A stretch of 64,000 bases of DNA, taken from the NCBI GenBank assembly GCA_019429275.1, contig JAHYJC010000009.1, positions 45,000 through 108,999 of the forward strand, written 5' to 3'. Below the pieces are notes generated by a model. The model saw only the letters and a list, made by a program, of their open reading frames with translations, was not told where the DNA came from and searched no databases. Below, one piece after another: positions 25,385 to 34,411 of this stretch. Made by a program: the position numbers and the translations under genes. Source of the DNA: Lentimicrobium sp. (GTDB taxonomy: Bacteria; Bacteroidota; Bacteroidia; Bacteroidales; Lentimicrobiaceae). How positions within the stretch are numbered: position 1 is the first letter of the stretch; the number at the start of each line of letters is the position of its first letter.

Positions 25385-26281
25385 TTAATCATAAAAACTA
25401 TAAGCATACCTTAGGGTGTAATGTTGCCCGGGCCGGTTAAGGGCAGGCTCCATCTTTACTTCGGTTGCCTGCACCAGTCCCGATTCATCGTAGTTGCGCT
25501 CAATCACTGAAATCACTTCTCCTTCAGCGGTTTGCTCGGTGAGTTTTGTATTGTTACCATGCTCATCCCAACCAAAAACCGAAATGGTTTTGCCCAATAT
25601 GGTTTCTTCTTCGGTCTGTGCTGGATGATTGTTGTCGCCCATAGCAGTGGTTATTCGTACCCTGAGATTTCCCCTGGCATCATAACGTTTTTCCTGAACC
25701 ATATTCCCTTTCTCATCATAAAGGCTGACAAGGCGGCTTTGTTCGCCATTGCTTACTCTTATCTCTTCGGTTTCCTCAAGTAAACCTGATCCGGAGTAGG
25801 TATAGGTTTTTATAAAGTCTGTTGTTCCATATTCATCAAATGATTCTTCTTTCAGTATTTTACCATCAACGTAGTGCCACGTGTATTTTTCGCCCTCTTC
25901 GCCATCGCTGTCGGTTACCACCTTCTGAACCGGCTTTCCGTTTTCATAAACATAGCTTATTTCATCGGGCTCACCATCCTGATAATGCCTGAATTCGCGC
26001 AACAAAACTCCGGAATCATCAAATTCACGGGTAGTTCTTTCGGCTACTTCGCCTTCAAGTTCAAGAATTTCTTCAATGGGCTGCCCTTTTTCATACTTTG
26101 TGATGATGTACTCTTCCACATCGCCCGACGGAGAATAGGTTATGCGCTCTGTTTCGTTGCCATCTTCATCATAAAAGATCTCGCTGATCAGCATTTCTTC
26201 CATCAGGTCGCCGGCTTCATCGGGATCGGTAAGCACAACATTGGTGCGGTATAACTCAATTTTCTTGATTTTCTTTTCCAT
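25385..26281 (-). CDS. Acidic YD-repeat-like protein
   Basis: A 298-residue, strongly acidic protein built of ~20-25-residue units of the kind YDESGLVQATEV, YDEKGNMVQEKRYDARGN and FDDSGVLLREFRHY, i.e. YD/RHS-like or MORN-like beta-hairpin repeats (toxin_YwqK-like antitoxin repeats look similar). No signal peptide, no catalytic motif and no toxin domain. ATG at 26281 (MEKKIKKIELYR) is preferred to the in-frame ATG 33 nt upstream. Single-gene unit, convergent with the MATE gene. Function unknown. Confidence 0.7.
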   Translation of the reverse strand: MEKKIKKIELYRTNVVLTDPDEAGDLMEEMLISEIFYDEDGNETERITYSPSGDVEEYIITKYEKGQPIEEILELEGEVAERTTREFDDSGVLLREFRHYQDGEPDEISYVYENGKPVQKVVTDSDGEEGEKYTWHYVDGKILKEESFDEYGTTDFIKTYTYSGSGLLEETEEIRVSNGEQSRLVSLYDEKGNMVQEKRYDARGNLRVRITTAMGDNNHPAQTEEETILGKTISVFGWDEHGNNTKLTEQTAEGEVISVIERNYDESGLVQATEVKMEPALNRPGQHYTLRYAYSFYD

Positions 26282-26416
26282 AGAAGAATAGTATTTAGAT
26301 GCAAAATAAGGCAAAACAAAGGAATTGGGACAGAAAAAGATACTTTAAAATCAGAAATCATTGTGATTGCTTTGGTTTCCTGAAAAAGGTGAAATTTTTA
26401 TAATGGCATATTTTAT

Positions 26417-26424
26417 TAATTTTG
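26417..26424 (+). promoter_or_regulatory. -7 box upstream of the prolyl oligopeptidase gene
   Basis: TAATTTTG matches TAnnTTTG and lies 60 nt before the ATG at 26484. The -33 element is not clear. Confidence 0.45.
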
Positions 26425-26483
26425 CGGCCTGAAACTTTTGAGATTATACTATAGAATCACTCACTCACTTTTAAGACAAAAGC

Positions 26484-28604
26484 ATGAAAATCCTGCTGAC
26501 TTTACTTATTCCGGCTATCCTTATGATGAGCAGTTGCACACCAAGAGAAGAAAAAATTACCTATCCCGAATCCCGCAAAACCGATACGGTGGATGAATAT
26601 TTTGGCACCGAAGTTCCTGATCCGTACCGCTGGCTCGAGGATGATAATTCGGTAGAAACAGCAGCATGGGTTACTGCACAAAATTTAGTTACTGATGCTT
26701 ACCTGGCCACCATTCCTTTCCGCGAACAGATAAGTGAACGCCTCACTGAGCTGTGGAATTATCCGAGATATGGAGTTCCTTTTAAAAAAGGCGGAAAATA
26801 TTTCTTCTTTAAAAACGATGGCACTCAGAATCAGAGTGTACTGTATATTCAGGATTCGCTCAAAGGCAAACCCAGGGTTTTTCTTGACCCCAATAAACTT
26901 TCGGACGACGGAACCACCTCCCTGAGAAACTATTCGGTTTCGAAAGACGGGAAATATTTTGCCTATGCCATTTCAAAGGCCGGCTCCGACTGGAATGAGA
27001 TTTATGTAATGGAAACAGCCAATGCAGTGCAACTTACCGATAAACTTGAGTGGGTGAAATTCTCAGGAATATCGTGGCGCGGAAACGGTTTTTATTACAG
27101 CCGTTACGATAAACCAACCGGTGGTGGTGAGCTTTCATCGAAAAACCAGTATCAGAAAGTTTACCATCACACCCTTGGCGATCTGCAGGAAAAGGATGAA
27201 CTCATTTATGAAAACCGCAACTTTCCTCTCCGAAATTATGGTGTTTCTGCAACCGAAGACGGTCGTTTCCTCGTTTTGGGTGAGTCGGAAAGTACCAGTG
27301 GGAATACCCTTCATATTAAGGATATGAGCAAACCCAAAGCCGGTTTTGTTAAAGTTACCGATGGTTTCAGGTTCGATTATTCTGTAATTCACAATGAAGG
27401 TGAGAAATTCCTTGTGCTCACCAACGATGGCGCTCCAAAATACAGGCTGATTGAAATAGACCTGAAAAGCCCGGCTGCTGAAAACTGGAAAAACATTATT
27501 CCCGAAAAGGAACAGGTGCTGAGTTCAGCCGAAGTTGCCGGCGGCCGGATTGTTTGCACATATATGAAAGATGCTGAAAACCGGGGTTACATTCATGATA
27601 TGAATGGTACGTTGTTGAACGAAATCAGCCTTCCAGGCCAGGGTACCATTTCGGGTTTCGAAGGAAAAAAGGATGAAAATGAGGCTTTTTACGCCTTCAC
27701 CTCATTTACCTCACCTTATACCGTGTTTTTATATGATCTGGCATCAAACCGGTCAGAAGTGTTCCATCAGCCCGAGCTGGATTTCGACGCTTCACAATAT
27801 GAGTCGAAGCAGGTATTTTATACCAGCAAGGATGGAACCCGTGTACCGATGTTTATTGTTCATAAAAATGGCATAAAAATGGATGGAAACAATCCGGTTT
27901 ACCTTTATGGTTACGGTGGATTTAACATCAGTCTTACCCCTTCATTCAGTGTTAGCCGTTTGGTATTTCTCGAGCAGGGAGGCGTATTTGCCATGCCCAA
28001 CCTGAGGGGTGGAGGCGAATATGGCGAAGCCTGGCACAGGGCTGGTACAAAGCTTCAAAAGCAGAATGTGTTCGATGATTTTATTGCTGCTGCCGAATTT
28101 CTGATCAATGAGAAATATACAAAGCCCAAAAAAATTGCCATTGCCGGAGGCTCTAACGGAGGCCTGCTGGTGGGAGCCTGCATGACTCAGCGCCCCGATC
28201 TGTTTGCCGTTGCACTGCCAGCCGTTGGCGTAATGGATATGCTTCGTTTTCATAAGTTTACGATTGGCTGGGCATGGACCGAAGACTATGGGTCCAGCGA
28301 AGATTCCACCCAGTTTCGTTACCTGCTCGGATATTCACCGCTTCACAATCTGAAACCGGGAACCTGCTATCCGGCGACTCTGGTTACCACTGCCGATCAC
28401 GACGACAGAGTCGTACCAGCTCATTCGTTCAAATTTGCAGCTACCCTGCAGGAGCATCAGTCATGCAGCAAACCGGCACTCATCCGAATAGAAACAAAGG
28501 CCGGACACGGTGCCGGAAAATCACTTTCGAAAATGATTGAAGAGGCCACCGATATCTGGGCATTTACCATGCACAATTTAGGCATGAAGCCTGCGTTTAA
28601 GTAG
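26484..28604 (+). CDS. Prolyl oligopeptidase family serine peptidase, lipoprotein
   Basis: A 706-residue S9A peptidase. A lipoprotein signal (MKILLTLLIPAILMMSSC, lipobox Cys18) anchors it to the envelope. The N-terminal propeller starts with the family block DPYRWLEDDNS; the catalytic domain carries the nucleophile Ser in AGGSNGGLLVG, the Asp in TADHDDRVVP and the His in AGHGAGKS. The family cleaves short proline-containing peptides after Pro. It has its own promoter and no co-directional operon partner. The protein appears complete. Confidence 0.94.
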   Translation: MKILLTLLIPAILMMSSCTPREEKITYPESRKTDTVDEYFGTEVPDPYRWLEDDNSVETAAWVTAQNLVTDAYLATIPFREQISERLTELWNYPRYGVPFKKGGKYFFFKNDGTQNQSVLYIQDSLKGKPRVFLDPNKLSDDGTTSLRNYSVSKDGKYFAYAISKAGSDWNEIYVMETANAVQLTDKLEWVKFSGISWRGNGFYYSRYDKPTGGGELSSKNQYQKVYHHTLGDLQEKDELIYENRNFPLRNYGVSATEDGRFLVLGESESTSGNTLHIKDMSKPKAGFVKVTDGFRFDYSVIHNEGEKFLVLTNDGAPKYRLIEIDLKSPAAENWKNIIPEKEQVLSSAEVAGGRIVCTYMKDAENRGYIHDMNGTLLNEISLPGQGTISGFEGKKDENEAFYAFTSFTSPYTVFLYDLASNRSEVFHQPELDFDASQYESKQVFYTSKDGTRVPMFIVHKNGIKMDGNNPVYLYGYGGFNISLTPSFSVSRLVFLEQGGVFAMPNLRGGGEYGEAWHRAGTKLQKQNVFDDFIAAAEFLINEKYTKPKKIAIAGGSNGGLLVGACMTQRPDLFAVALPAVGVMDMLRFHKFTIGWAWTEDYGSSEDSTQFRYLLGYSPLHNLKPGTCYPATLVTTADHDDRVVPAHSFKFAATLQEHQSCSKPALIRIETKAGHGAGKSLSKMIEEATDIWAFTMHNLGMKPAFK

Positions 28605-28750
28605 CATAAAAATTGTTTTGAATGTTTTTACACCTATGTTCCTTTAATAGATTAACTCAGATTTAATTTTCTGCCTGTTGTCTCTTTAAGTCAGGACTGT
28701 TGAAATATCGGAATGTTCCTACATAAGGAATTCAAAATCACAACTTTGCT

Positions 28751-29947
28751 ATGAAAATGATGAATTATCGTTGCTTTCTTTTATTGCCTGTTTTACTTTT
28801 GCTGCTGTTGAATCCACTGAAGTCTGATGCTCAGCCTGCTCTGCCTGTGTCTGACACTTCTGTGGCTAAAATCCTGCGCGACAGCCTTGAGGTCAAAAAC
28901 TTTATGTTGATGGAAGAAAGAAGCAGGGCTGCATTACTGCAAATTAAACTCGACTCTGCCAACGTATCGGTCAATAAGCTAATTGGTGATATCGCCAGGC
29001 TAAAACAACGCGAAGAGGAATTGGTTCCCCTGAATGAGGCCCTTAACCTGAAAATTGTGGAGCTTGGTGCCGAATTGCACGCCAAAAATAATTTTTTGGA
29101 AGAACAGTTGCGCATTCAGAAGGAAAAGGAGCAATTGTTTTCAGAAAAGGAGCAGCTGTATAAAGATGCGATAAATAGCAGCCTGATAGATAAGGTAAAA
29201 CTCGAAGGACAGATTTCGGCAAAGGACAGCCGCCTTGATGGCAAGGAACGTGAAATTGACCTGCTTCAGAAAAGCATTGATGAAAAGAATACCGATATTC
29301 AGACACGTAATCTGGAAATTCAGAAAATCATTTCCGATAAGGCTGCTGCCGATCGCCGCATCGATACACTCCGCACTATTTTGACCGAGGCTGAAAAAAG
29401 TCTGGTAAAAACCGGGGAACAACTTAAATATACCGAGCTTAAACTTAAAGATTGCGAAAACCGGTATCAAACGGTTACCAATAAAAAGAAGAAAACCCGG
29501 GTTGTGCAGGGTTTTGCCTTAAAAAATTATCGCACACCTGATTTTGCGCTTGCGCCTAAAGATGCCAATAATCCGGGTATCTATGTCATTACAAACAAGA
29601 ACAGTAGCAACATAGAGTTTGATTACGTTACCGGTGCAAGCTTTATGCTGAAAGACCTTTCAAAACCCAATGCTTCGCTAACCTATGATGTGGGATTTTT
29701 TCTCGGTTTCGGAGGAAACAACCTTTTCAAAAACTTTTACCTTGGGCCCAACTTCAAGCTCTTTGATGTTTTGCATGTAAACCTGGGAGCCAACATTCGC
29801 GAATATGAAGCCCTGAAGGAAGGTTTTAATGTAGGCGATAAGCTGGATGCCGGCATTGCCATTCCTACAACGAAAGAGTGGAAAGTGAAACCTTACATCG
29901 GGCTTACCTTTGACCTCGAACTGCTGACCATGATCGGCAAGCGCTGA
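28751..29947 (+). CDS. Secreted coiled-coil protein with C-terminal barrel-like region
   Basis: A 398-residue protein with a signal peptide (MKMMNYRCFLLLPVLLLLLL, cleavage near SDAQP). Residues ~45-245 are a long heptad-rich coiled coil (repeated Leu/Ile with Glu/Lys, e.g. RLKQREEELVPLNEALNLK). Residues ~255-398 are beta-rich with alternating hydrophobics and many Gly/Asn (DVGFFLGFGGNNLFKNFYLG, ending VKPYIGLTFDLELL), which could be half of an outer-membrane barrel or an envelope-associated sandwich. The layout suggests a periplasmic coiled coil attached to an outer-membrane domain. No family recognised. It ends 12 nt before the convergent cytochrome gene. Confidence 0.7.
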   Translation: MKMMNYRCFLLLPVLLLLLLNPLKSDAQPALPVSDTSVAKILRDSLEVKNFMLMEERSRAALLQIKLDSANVSVNKLIGDIARLKQREEELVPLNEALNLKIVELGAELHAKNNFLEEQLRIQKEKEQLFSEKEQLYKDAINSSLIDKVKLEGQISAKDSRLDGKEREIDLLQKSIDEKNTDIQTRNLEIQKIISDKAAADRRIDTLRTILTEAEKSLVKTGEQLKYTELKLKDCENRYQTVTNKKKKTRVVQGFALKNYRTPDFALAPKDANNPGIYVITNKNSSNIEFDYVTGASFMLKDLSKPNASLTYDVGFFLGFGGNNLFKNFYLGPNFKLFDVLHVNLGANIREYEALKEGFNVGDKLDAGIAIPTTKEWKVKPYIGLTFDLELLTMIGKR

Positions 29948-29959
29948 TTTTCGCTTATT

Positions 29960-31147
29960 TTACCTGATATCTGCAAACCTGCCGGAAACTTCGCTGTAAA
30001 CCTTTCCATCAGGGAAAACTGCCGGAGGGCCAAATTTTGGATTATTCAAAAATTCATCATCACGCAAAGTCATCAGAAAAGCCTTCAGCTCTGACTTCTC
30101 AACAGGAGTGAGTTGCACCCCGCTTTCTGCCACATGATGCATCAGGGGATTTACATAAAGAGACATTTTTACATGATGTGAATAGAAATCAATCACTTCA
30201 TCAAGCGTCTGAAACCTGCCATCGTGCATGTAAGGTCCGCCAACCGTAATGTTGCGCAGTGTCGTGGCTTTATAGGCTCCTCTGTCTGTCTCCTCTCCGC
30301 TGATGGCAGACCTGTCGCGGGTGTCGGTAAATTCAGTGTCCTTGCCGTTGTTGTAAAACAAATTGGTGGTAAAAAGCGGATTTCCACTGCTGCCGTGACA
30401 ATGGAAACAATCGGCACCTTCCTCAGTAGTAAAAAGGATAAAGCCGTTGAGTTCCTGTTGCGTCAGTTGCTCATCTCCGCGCATATACCTGTCAAATTTT
30501 GAGTTAGCTGATATCAAGGTCCTCACAAACTGGGCTATGGCTTTACTAATGTTTTCCATGGTAACCACCTTAGAACCAAAAGTTTTCAGAAACAGATCGG
30601 GGTACCCGGGTGTTTGCTGAATCTGGGCTTTTGATCGGTTGGTGTCGCCACTCATTTCGTGAGGCGCAACCACTCCCATCCACACCAGATCTTCGAGCCT
30701 GCGACGCGTTTCATCGGGATTAGATGCATGAATCATCCCGTTCCAGAGGTAACCGTTTTGATTCCACACCAGGTTAATCAGTGGTAAAGTTACATGCGGG
30801 GTTCTAACCCCTGAAAGCCCGAAGGTTATGCCCCCCTCAAAAACCGGATGGTCGATGCCCGGCTCAAAATTCCGTGACTGCACATGGCAGCTGCCGCAAC
30901 TCATCAACGAATCGTGGTGGGTTCTGCCCGAAAGTCTGCCATCATAAAAAAGATATCGTCCAAGCTCAATGCCTTCGACAGTTAGCGGATTATCAGCAGG
31001 AATATTCAGAAGGGTTGGAAAAAACCGGGGTATTTCCAGCGTGTAGGGAGTTGGTTTGTGTGGTTTTTCATCAGGGTCTTTATCCCTGCACGATAATAGA
31101 AGGATAAAAATCAGGAAATACAAGGGCAGTAAGCGTTTGGGGTACAT
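29960..31147 (-). CDS. Di-haem cytochrome c peroxidase / MauG-family lipoprotein
   Basis: A 395-residue protein with a lipoprotein signal (MYPKRLLPLYFLIFILLLSC) and two CxxCH haem sites: MSCGSCHVQSRNF near residue 85 and ADCFHCHGSSGN near 250. Conserved blocks PLTVEGIELGRYLFYDGRLS and YMHDGRFQTLDEVIDFY fit the bacterial cytochrome c peroxidase / MauG family. It reduces hydrogen peroxide with electrons from a c-type cytochrome or similar donor, or oxidises a partner protein. Single gene on the minus strand. In an otherwise anaerobic-looking genome it would serve peroxide removal or peroxide respiration. Confidence 0.9.
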   Translation of the reverse strand: MYPKRLLPLYFLIFILLLSCRDKDPDEKPHKPTPYTLEIPRFFPTLLNIPADNPLTVEGIELGRYLFYDGRLSGRTHHDSLMSCGSCHVQSRNFEPGIDHPVFEGGITFGLSGVRTPHVTLPLINLVWNQNGYLWNGMIHASNPDETRRRLEDLVWMGVVAPHEMSGDTNRSKAQIQQTPGYPDLFLKTFGSKVVTMENISKAIAQFVRTLISANSKFDRYMRGDEQLTQQELNGFILFTTEEGADCFHCHGSSGNPLFTTNLFYNNGKDTEFTDTRDRSAISGEETDRGAYKATTLRNITVGGPYMHDGRFQTLDEVIDFYSHHVKMSLYVNPLMHHVAESGVQLTPVEKSELKAFLMTLRDDEFLNNPKFGPPAVFPDGKVYSEVSGRFADIR

Positions 31148-31200
31148 TGATTCAAGCCGGTTTTAAAATCATAAAAGTACTGATTAAATGAATTGCCACT

Positions 31201-31422
31201 TTGAAAATCGGAATAAGTGCCGTTTATCAGAATGAATTTTTTGATTTTCCATTACTTAAATTCCCGGATAATTGTGGAATTGAACTTAATGTCAATGATT
31301 TTATCCACGCAATTAACTGGAATGATGCTGATCAAACCATCGGTCCTGAATCCGAATTATATCTCTACCTTTGCATTCGGGATATTATTTTAAATTTATA
31401 TAATCAGCACAATATCAGCTGA
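31201..31422 (+). CDS. Small conserved-looking protein of unknown function
   Basis: A 73-residue protein beginning at TTG (no ATG is available near the start), with a composition typical of a folded cytoplasmic protein: alternating hydrophobic and acidic residues (ELNVNDFIHAINWNDADQ, then YLYLCIRDIILNLY). No motif recognised. It lies 21 nt before the DUF2027-Smr gene on the same strand and could be co-transcribed with it. Start assignment is uncertain. Confidence 0.45.
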   Translation: MKIGISAVYQNEFFDFPLLKFPDNCGIELNVNDFIHAINWNDADQTIGPESELYLYLCIRDIILNLYNQHNIS

Positions 31423-31443
31423 ATAAAAATAACGGCTTTGGGT

Positions 31444-32559
31444 ATGGAATTTAAAATCGGAGATAAAGTCCGCTTTCTGAACGAAAAGGGAGATGGTGTA
31501 GTTACCCGCATACTTGGTAACAATATGGTGAATGTTGCCATTGAAGAAGGGTTTGAATTGCCTGTTATGGCTTCTGATCTTATTAAAATTGAGCCTAAAG
31601 GGATGGCCAGCCGTTTTTTTGACAGGTCATCCAGGGCTGAAACCCCTCAGGAAATTACTGAAAGGCCAAATTTGCTGAGCCCAGTTGCTGATGCTTTACC
31701 GAATCAGTTTGAAAATGCGGAATATGACAGGGTCACACCACTTTACCGGCAAACAGGAAGCCAGAATACTGAAGGCATTTATATTGTCTATGTGCCTCAG
31801 GATCAAAAGATACTGCTAACTGGAAAGGTTAATATTTTTCTGATCAACAACAGTAAAAACCAGATACTTTATAGTTTATTACTGAATGATACAAATGATA
31901 CATGGTCTGGAGTAGATTATGATGTAATTCCTCCGTATTCAAAAATAATACTGGAAACCATCGAGAGAGATGATCTGGAAAGATGGTCCGAGGGTATTGT
32001 TCAGGTTTTGTTTCACTCTGATGAATCTACACATGTGTTGGCTCCTTTGCATTCGGTTTTTAAGGTTAAGCCGGTAAGATTTTACAAGGAAACCAATTAC
32101 CAGTTTTTTGGCCTGACCGGCCAGAAAGCGCTTGTTGTGATGCTTGGCGATATTGCCGGACAAATGATTGTAAAGAACGAAGCATCGCTCAAAGGCCTTG
32201 ACCCTGCAGTGAAACAGAAGATATCATCTATTGCCCCTCCGGCATACATTGATAATTTTAAAACGGGATTTCGTGAAGCCGAGGTAGATCTGCACATCTC
32301 AGCTCTGAAAGAAGATTACAGCACAATGAACAATAGCGAGATTTTGCAATATCAGGTTGATTATTTTACCCGTATGTTCGACAGTGCGCTCAGCAACAAT
32401 TATCATAAAGTGGTTTTCATCCATGGCATTGGCAACGGATCACTGAAATCGGCCATTCTTTCTGCAATATCTGATTACGAAAATCTGGAAATCAGGGCTG
32501 CATCCTTTGCAAAATATGGAAATGGAGCTGTTGAAGTCATTATTCACAGGAATTCGTAA
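31444..32559 (+). CDS. DUF2027 protein with C-terminal Smr domain
   Basis: A 371-residue cytoplasmic protein. The N-terminal ~60 residues form a small SH3-like barrel (FKIGDKVRFLNEKGDGVVTR) as in the DUF2027 family. A beta-rich middle follows (~95-235). The C-terminal ~85 residues are an Smr domain, with EVDLHISAL (the DLH motif) and VFIHGIGNGSLKSAI (the HGxG motif), as in MutS2. Smr domains nick branched or otherwise structured nucleic acids, or cleave mRNA in collided ribosomes. The ATG at 31444 is preferred over a TTG six nt upstream. It is followed by rnpB. Confidence 0.87.
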   Translation: MEFKIGDKVRFLNEKGDGVVTRILGNNMVNVAIEEGFELPVMASDLIKIEPKGMASRFFDRSSRAETPQEITERPNLLSPVADALPNQFENAEYDRVTPLYRQTGSQNTEGIYIVYVPQDQKILLTGKVNIFLINNSKNQILYSLLLNDTNDTWSGVDYDVIPPYSKIILETIERDDLERWSEGIVQVLFHSDESTHVLAPLHSVFKVKPVRFYKETNYQFFGLTGQKALVVMLGDIAGQMIVKNEASLKGLDPAVKQKISSIAPPAYIDNFKTGFREAEVDLHISALKEDYSTMNNSEILQYQVDYFTRMFDSALSNNYHKVVFIHGIGNGSLKSAILSAISDYENLEIRAASFAKYGNGAVEVIIHRNS

Positions 32560-32690
32560 ACATCACTCCGTTTGGTTTGGTATTCCTTTTGTCTTCCATT
32601 AAGTGAGAATACAAAATATTTTTTTATTCTGAAGTTTTGGAAAGATGTGAATGATAGTAAGCTCGTAAAATTAAATTGGATATTGACCTA

Positions 32691-32722
32691 TTGTTTTGAT
32701 AACCAATATTTTTGTATTTTTG
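32691..32722 (+). promoter_or_regulatory. rnpB promoter
   Basis: A TTG at 32691-32693 (or the TTTG at 32695-32698) and the -7 box TATTTTTG at 32715-32722 fit the Bacteroidota promoter. The expected start of transcription near 32730 suits the 5' end of the RNase P RNA. Confidence 0.6.
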
Positions 32723-32746
32723 CAGAAGCTTAGGTGTAATAACTGA

Positions 32747-33138
32747 AACTGCAACGTGTTCTGTCGCTTCTTTTTGCAGAAAGGGAGAGGAAAGTCGGGG
32801 CAACACAGGGCGCCATACTTCCTAACGGGAAGGTTCTGCAGCCGGCGGAAACAGCAAGTGCCACAGAAAATTACCGTCCCGTTGCGGTTTTCCGTGACAG
32901 GATAAGGGTGAAAATGTGGGGTAAGAGCCCACAGCACAGGTTGGTGACAGCCTGCGCGGGTAAACCTTATGGGTTGAAAGACCAAATATACCGGGAAGTT
33001 TTGCCGAAAGGTAAAACAGGGGCTGCCCGCTCTTTCCCGGGGGGTAGGTCGTTAGAGCCTGAGGGCAACTTCAGGTCCAGATAAATGACAGAAATCCCGC
33101 TTCGGCAGGAAACAGAACCCCGCTTACAGCGTTGCACG
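32747..33138 (+). ncRNA. rnpB: RNase P RNA (class A)
   Basis: The conserved core is present in order: GAGGAAAGTCGGGGC (around 32786), GGGGTAAGAGCCCACAG (32918-32934) and, near the 3' end, AGATAAATGACAGA followed by ACAGAACCCCGCTTACAG. The ends can pair as P1 (TGCAACG at 32750-32756 with CGTTGCA at 33130-33136). This ribozyme removes the 5' leader from pre-tRNA. The exact ends are estimates (a few nt either way). A promoter and a strong terminator flank it, so it is transcribed alone. Confidence 0.94.
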
Positions 33139-33153
33139 GCACCATTTTACAGG

Positions 33154-33181
33154 TTCCCGCTCAGGCGGGAATCTGTTTTTT
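33154..33181 (+). terminator. Rho-independent terminator of rnpB
   Basis: TTCCCGC (33154-33160) pairs with GCGGGAA (33165-33171) across a TCAG loop, followed by a T-rich tract (TCTGTTTTTT). It lies just after the RNase P RNA. Confidence 0.85.
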
Positions 33182-33265
33182 ATATCAGCATTTTTTTTTG
33201 AATTTGGAATTCGCATTTTCTTAGGAATGAAGGTTATAAGTATCATTTACAACAGAATTATTTTG

Positions 33266-33273
33266 TAGTTTTG
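33266..33273 (+). promoter_or_regulatory. -7 box of the T9SS cargo gene
   Basis: TAGTTTTG matches TAnnTTTG. Transcription would begin near 33280, downstream of the in-frame ATG at 33278, so the ATG at 33296 is the likely start of the following gene. Confidence 0.6.
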
Positions 33274-33295
33274 TAATATGCAAAAGCAAATCCCT

Positions 33296-34222
33296 ATGAA
33301 AATAATAATCAGAATACAAATCTTGTTTGCTTCTTTTCTTTTGAGCCTCGTTTTCGGAAATGAAAATATACAGGCTCAGAATCCCATCCCTAATCCGGGC
33401 TTTGAATCCTGGTCGAATAATGAGCCTGTGGGCTGGAACACCATCAACCAGACCATACTGGGAACGGTTTTCAATCCGGTTACCAGAGATATGCAGAACC
33501 CTCAGGAAGGGCTTTCGAGCGTAAAACTTGAAACCATCACAAAGGATATTCTCTTCATCGGTCCGATTACCATGCCGGGCATCCTTACCCTTGGCGAAAT
33601 TATTCTCGATATTCAAAACATGACCGGAACCGTTGAAGGGGGAATTCCTATTTCGGGTTTTCCCGATGCACTGAAAGGTTGGTTCAGGTATCTTCCTGCT
33701 CAGGACGATTCGGCCATTATTGGCCTGGGACTTACCAGATGGAATGGACAAAGCCGCGATACCGTTGCCTACTCTTATTTTACTCCCGGCGGGCAGAATC
33801 CTGATTGGCAGCAATTTACACTACCAATAACCTATCTACTTCCATTTGAGCCCGATACCATGAATTTGATATTTGTTTCATCAAACCTCCTGAGCGGAAC
33901 TTTTATTTCGGGCAGCAGGCTTTGGATCGATAACCTGTGGATTGAATACAACCCCGCTTCTGTCAATAGAATACAAGACGAAAGTACCATTAGCATTGCC
34001 ACGCATGACAACGGAAAATCACTGATCGTGAATACGAACGGAAATCATGGCGAACTGTTGATTGTAAACATAAACGGTGGTAGTGTGTTTGCCAAAAGTG
34101 TGAATAATAACTCTGACAATCAGCAAATTAATCTTCCAGCTTTGTCACCCGGAATCTATCTTGCTCACTTTACTTTGGGCAACGGGAAGATAAAAAAACA
34201 GAAGTTTGTTGTCAGCCAATAA
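33296..34222 (+). CDS. Secreted protein with T9SS C-terminal sorting domain
   Basis: A 308-residue secreted protein. Signal peptide: MKIIIRIQILFASFLLSLVF with cleavage near IQAQN. The opening NPIPNPGFESWSNNEPVGWN is typical of the PCMD/carbohydrate-binding-like beta-sandwich proteins of Bacteroidota. The last ~75 residues form a type A T9SS sorting domain (SGIYL-like core seen as LSPGIYLAHFTLGNGKIKKQ and end KFVVSQ). The cargo is exported across the outer membrane and released or anchored to LPS. The mature domain is a probable carbohydrate- or surface-binding sandwich; no catalytic residues recognised. Confidence 0.82.
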   Translation: MKIIIRIQILFASFLLSLVFGNENIQAQNPIPNPGFESWSNNEPVGWNTINQTILGTVFNPVTRDMQNPQEGLSSVKLETITKDILFIGPITMPGILTLGEIILDIQNMTGTVEGGIPISGFPDALKGWFRYLPAQDDSAIIGLGLTRWNGQSRDTVAYSYFTPGGQNPDWQQFTLPITYLLPFEPDTMNLIFVSSNLLSGTFISGSRLWIDNLWIEYNPASVNRIQDESTISIATHDNGKSLIVNTNGNHGELLIVNINGGSVFAKSVNNNSDNQQINLPALSPGIYLAHFTLGNGKIKKQKFVVSQ

Positions 34223-34411
34223 TTACCGATATTTTTTTTTTCTTCATCTTGTTCTTTTTATTCATTTGATCCGCCTCTTTTGCAATAAGAAAGGAGGAGA
34301 ACCGTTATTGCACCAATAGTTTTCAAATGCAGGCTGTTGATAAATTCGCTTCCTAAAAGCAGATTTGCGGTGCCGCCCTGAGTAACTTTACTATTTTAAT
34401 CATTCAATAGC

